In this document: positions 21,253 to 21,253 of the stretch, in pieces | Numbering within the stretch: position 1 is the first letter of the stretch | Layout of the letters: each line of letters begins with the position of its first letter | Assembly (NCBI GenBank): GCA_044227665.1 | Contig: JBGAWK010000043.1 | Span: 1 to 21,253 of the forward strand | Source of the DNA: JBGAWK01 sp044227665 | GTDB lineage: Bacteria; Bacteroidota; Bacteroidia; Chitinophagales; JADIYW01 | Direction of reading: 5' to 3' | DNA length: 21,253 nucleotides | Program-made: the position numbers and the translations under genes | The notes under the pieces: model-generated | Seen by the model: only the letters and a program-made list of their open reading frames with translations | What the model was told of the DNA's origin: nothing | Databases searched by the model: none

Positions 21253-21253
21253 A

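Overview
The window is a chromosomal segment from a member of the Bacteroidota. Several independent signs agree on this. There is a DUF4295 gene directly after rpmB-rpmG. The gene order is bamD - omega-like subunit - coaBC. Two secreted proteins end in type IX secretion (T9SS) type A sorting domains. Promoters carry the Bacteroidota -7 element TAnnTTTG, and clear Shine-Dalgarno sequences are absent. The genus cannot be fixed from this sequence; an aquatic or soil Chitinophagales/Saprospirales-like lineage is only a guess. No rRNA, tRNA, CRISPR array, insertion sequence or phage gene was found.

Layout. 1-2740: the 3' part of a CoA-disulfide reductase-type flavoprotein with a fused rhodanese domain, then a FadI-type thiolase behind an 18-bp perfect palindrome and a -7 box, closed by a strong terminator. 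2749-4457: a translation and tRNA-modification block, rimM - trmD - rplS, each gene with a plausible promoter, ended by a bidirectional hairpin. 4505-6219 (minus strand): ftsY, and the small ribosomal operon rpmB - rpmG - DUF4295 with its own terminator. 6460-8795 (plus strand): bamD - omega-like - coaBC, tightly packed. 8810-9349 (minus): a small membrane fatty acid hydroxylase/sterol desaturase-family enzyme.

9554-12064 (plus): a secreted leucine-rich-repeat protein with an AT-rich repeat half and a much more GC-rich C-terminal half. 12065-12426: the only gene-free stretch over 300 bases. It holds a cluster of four REP-like palindromic units and the terminator of the next gene. 12427-17182 (minus): a compact series of a YciH/SUI1 factor, a YkgJ Cys-cluster protein, an MFS/GPH-like transporter and a secreted M4 (thermolysin-type) metalloprotease with two FN3 domains and a T9SS tag. 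17323-19464 (plus): ribonuclease R. 19622-20467 (plus): a cytoplasmic-looking lipase-family hydrolase. 20464-21252 (minus): an alpha/beta hydrolase, truncated by the window end, whose stop codon overlaps the lipase stop.

Most of the window is housekeeping: ribosome assembly, protein targeting, outer-membrane assembly, CoA synthesis and RNA decay. The accessory content is the two T9SS cargo proteins, the repeat cluster between them and the two hydrolases. I did not find a convincing undescribed multi-gene system. The best leads are the palindromic operator candidate before the thiolase, the REP-like cluster, and the mosaic LRR protein with two cysteine ladders.
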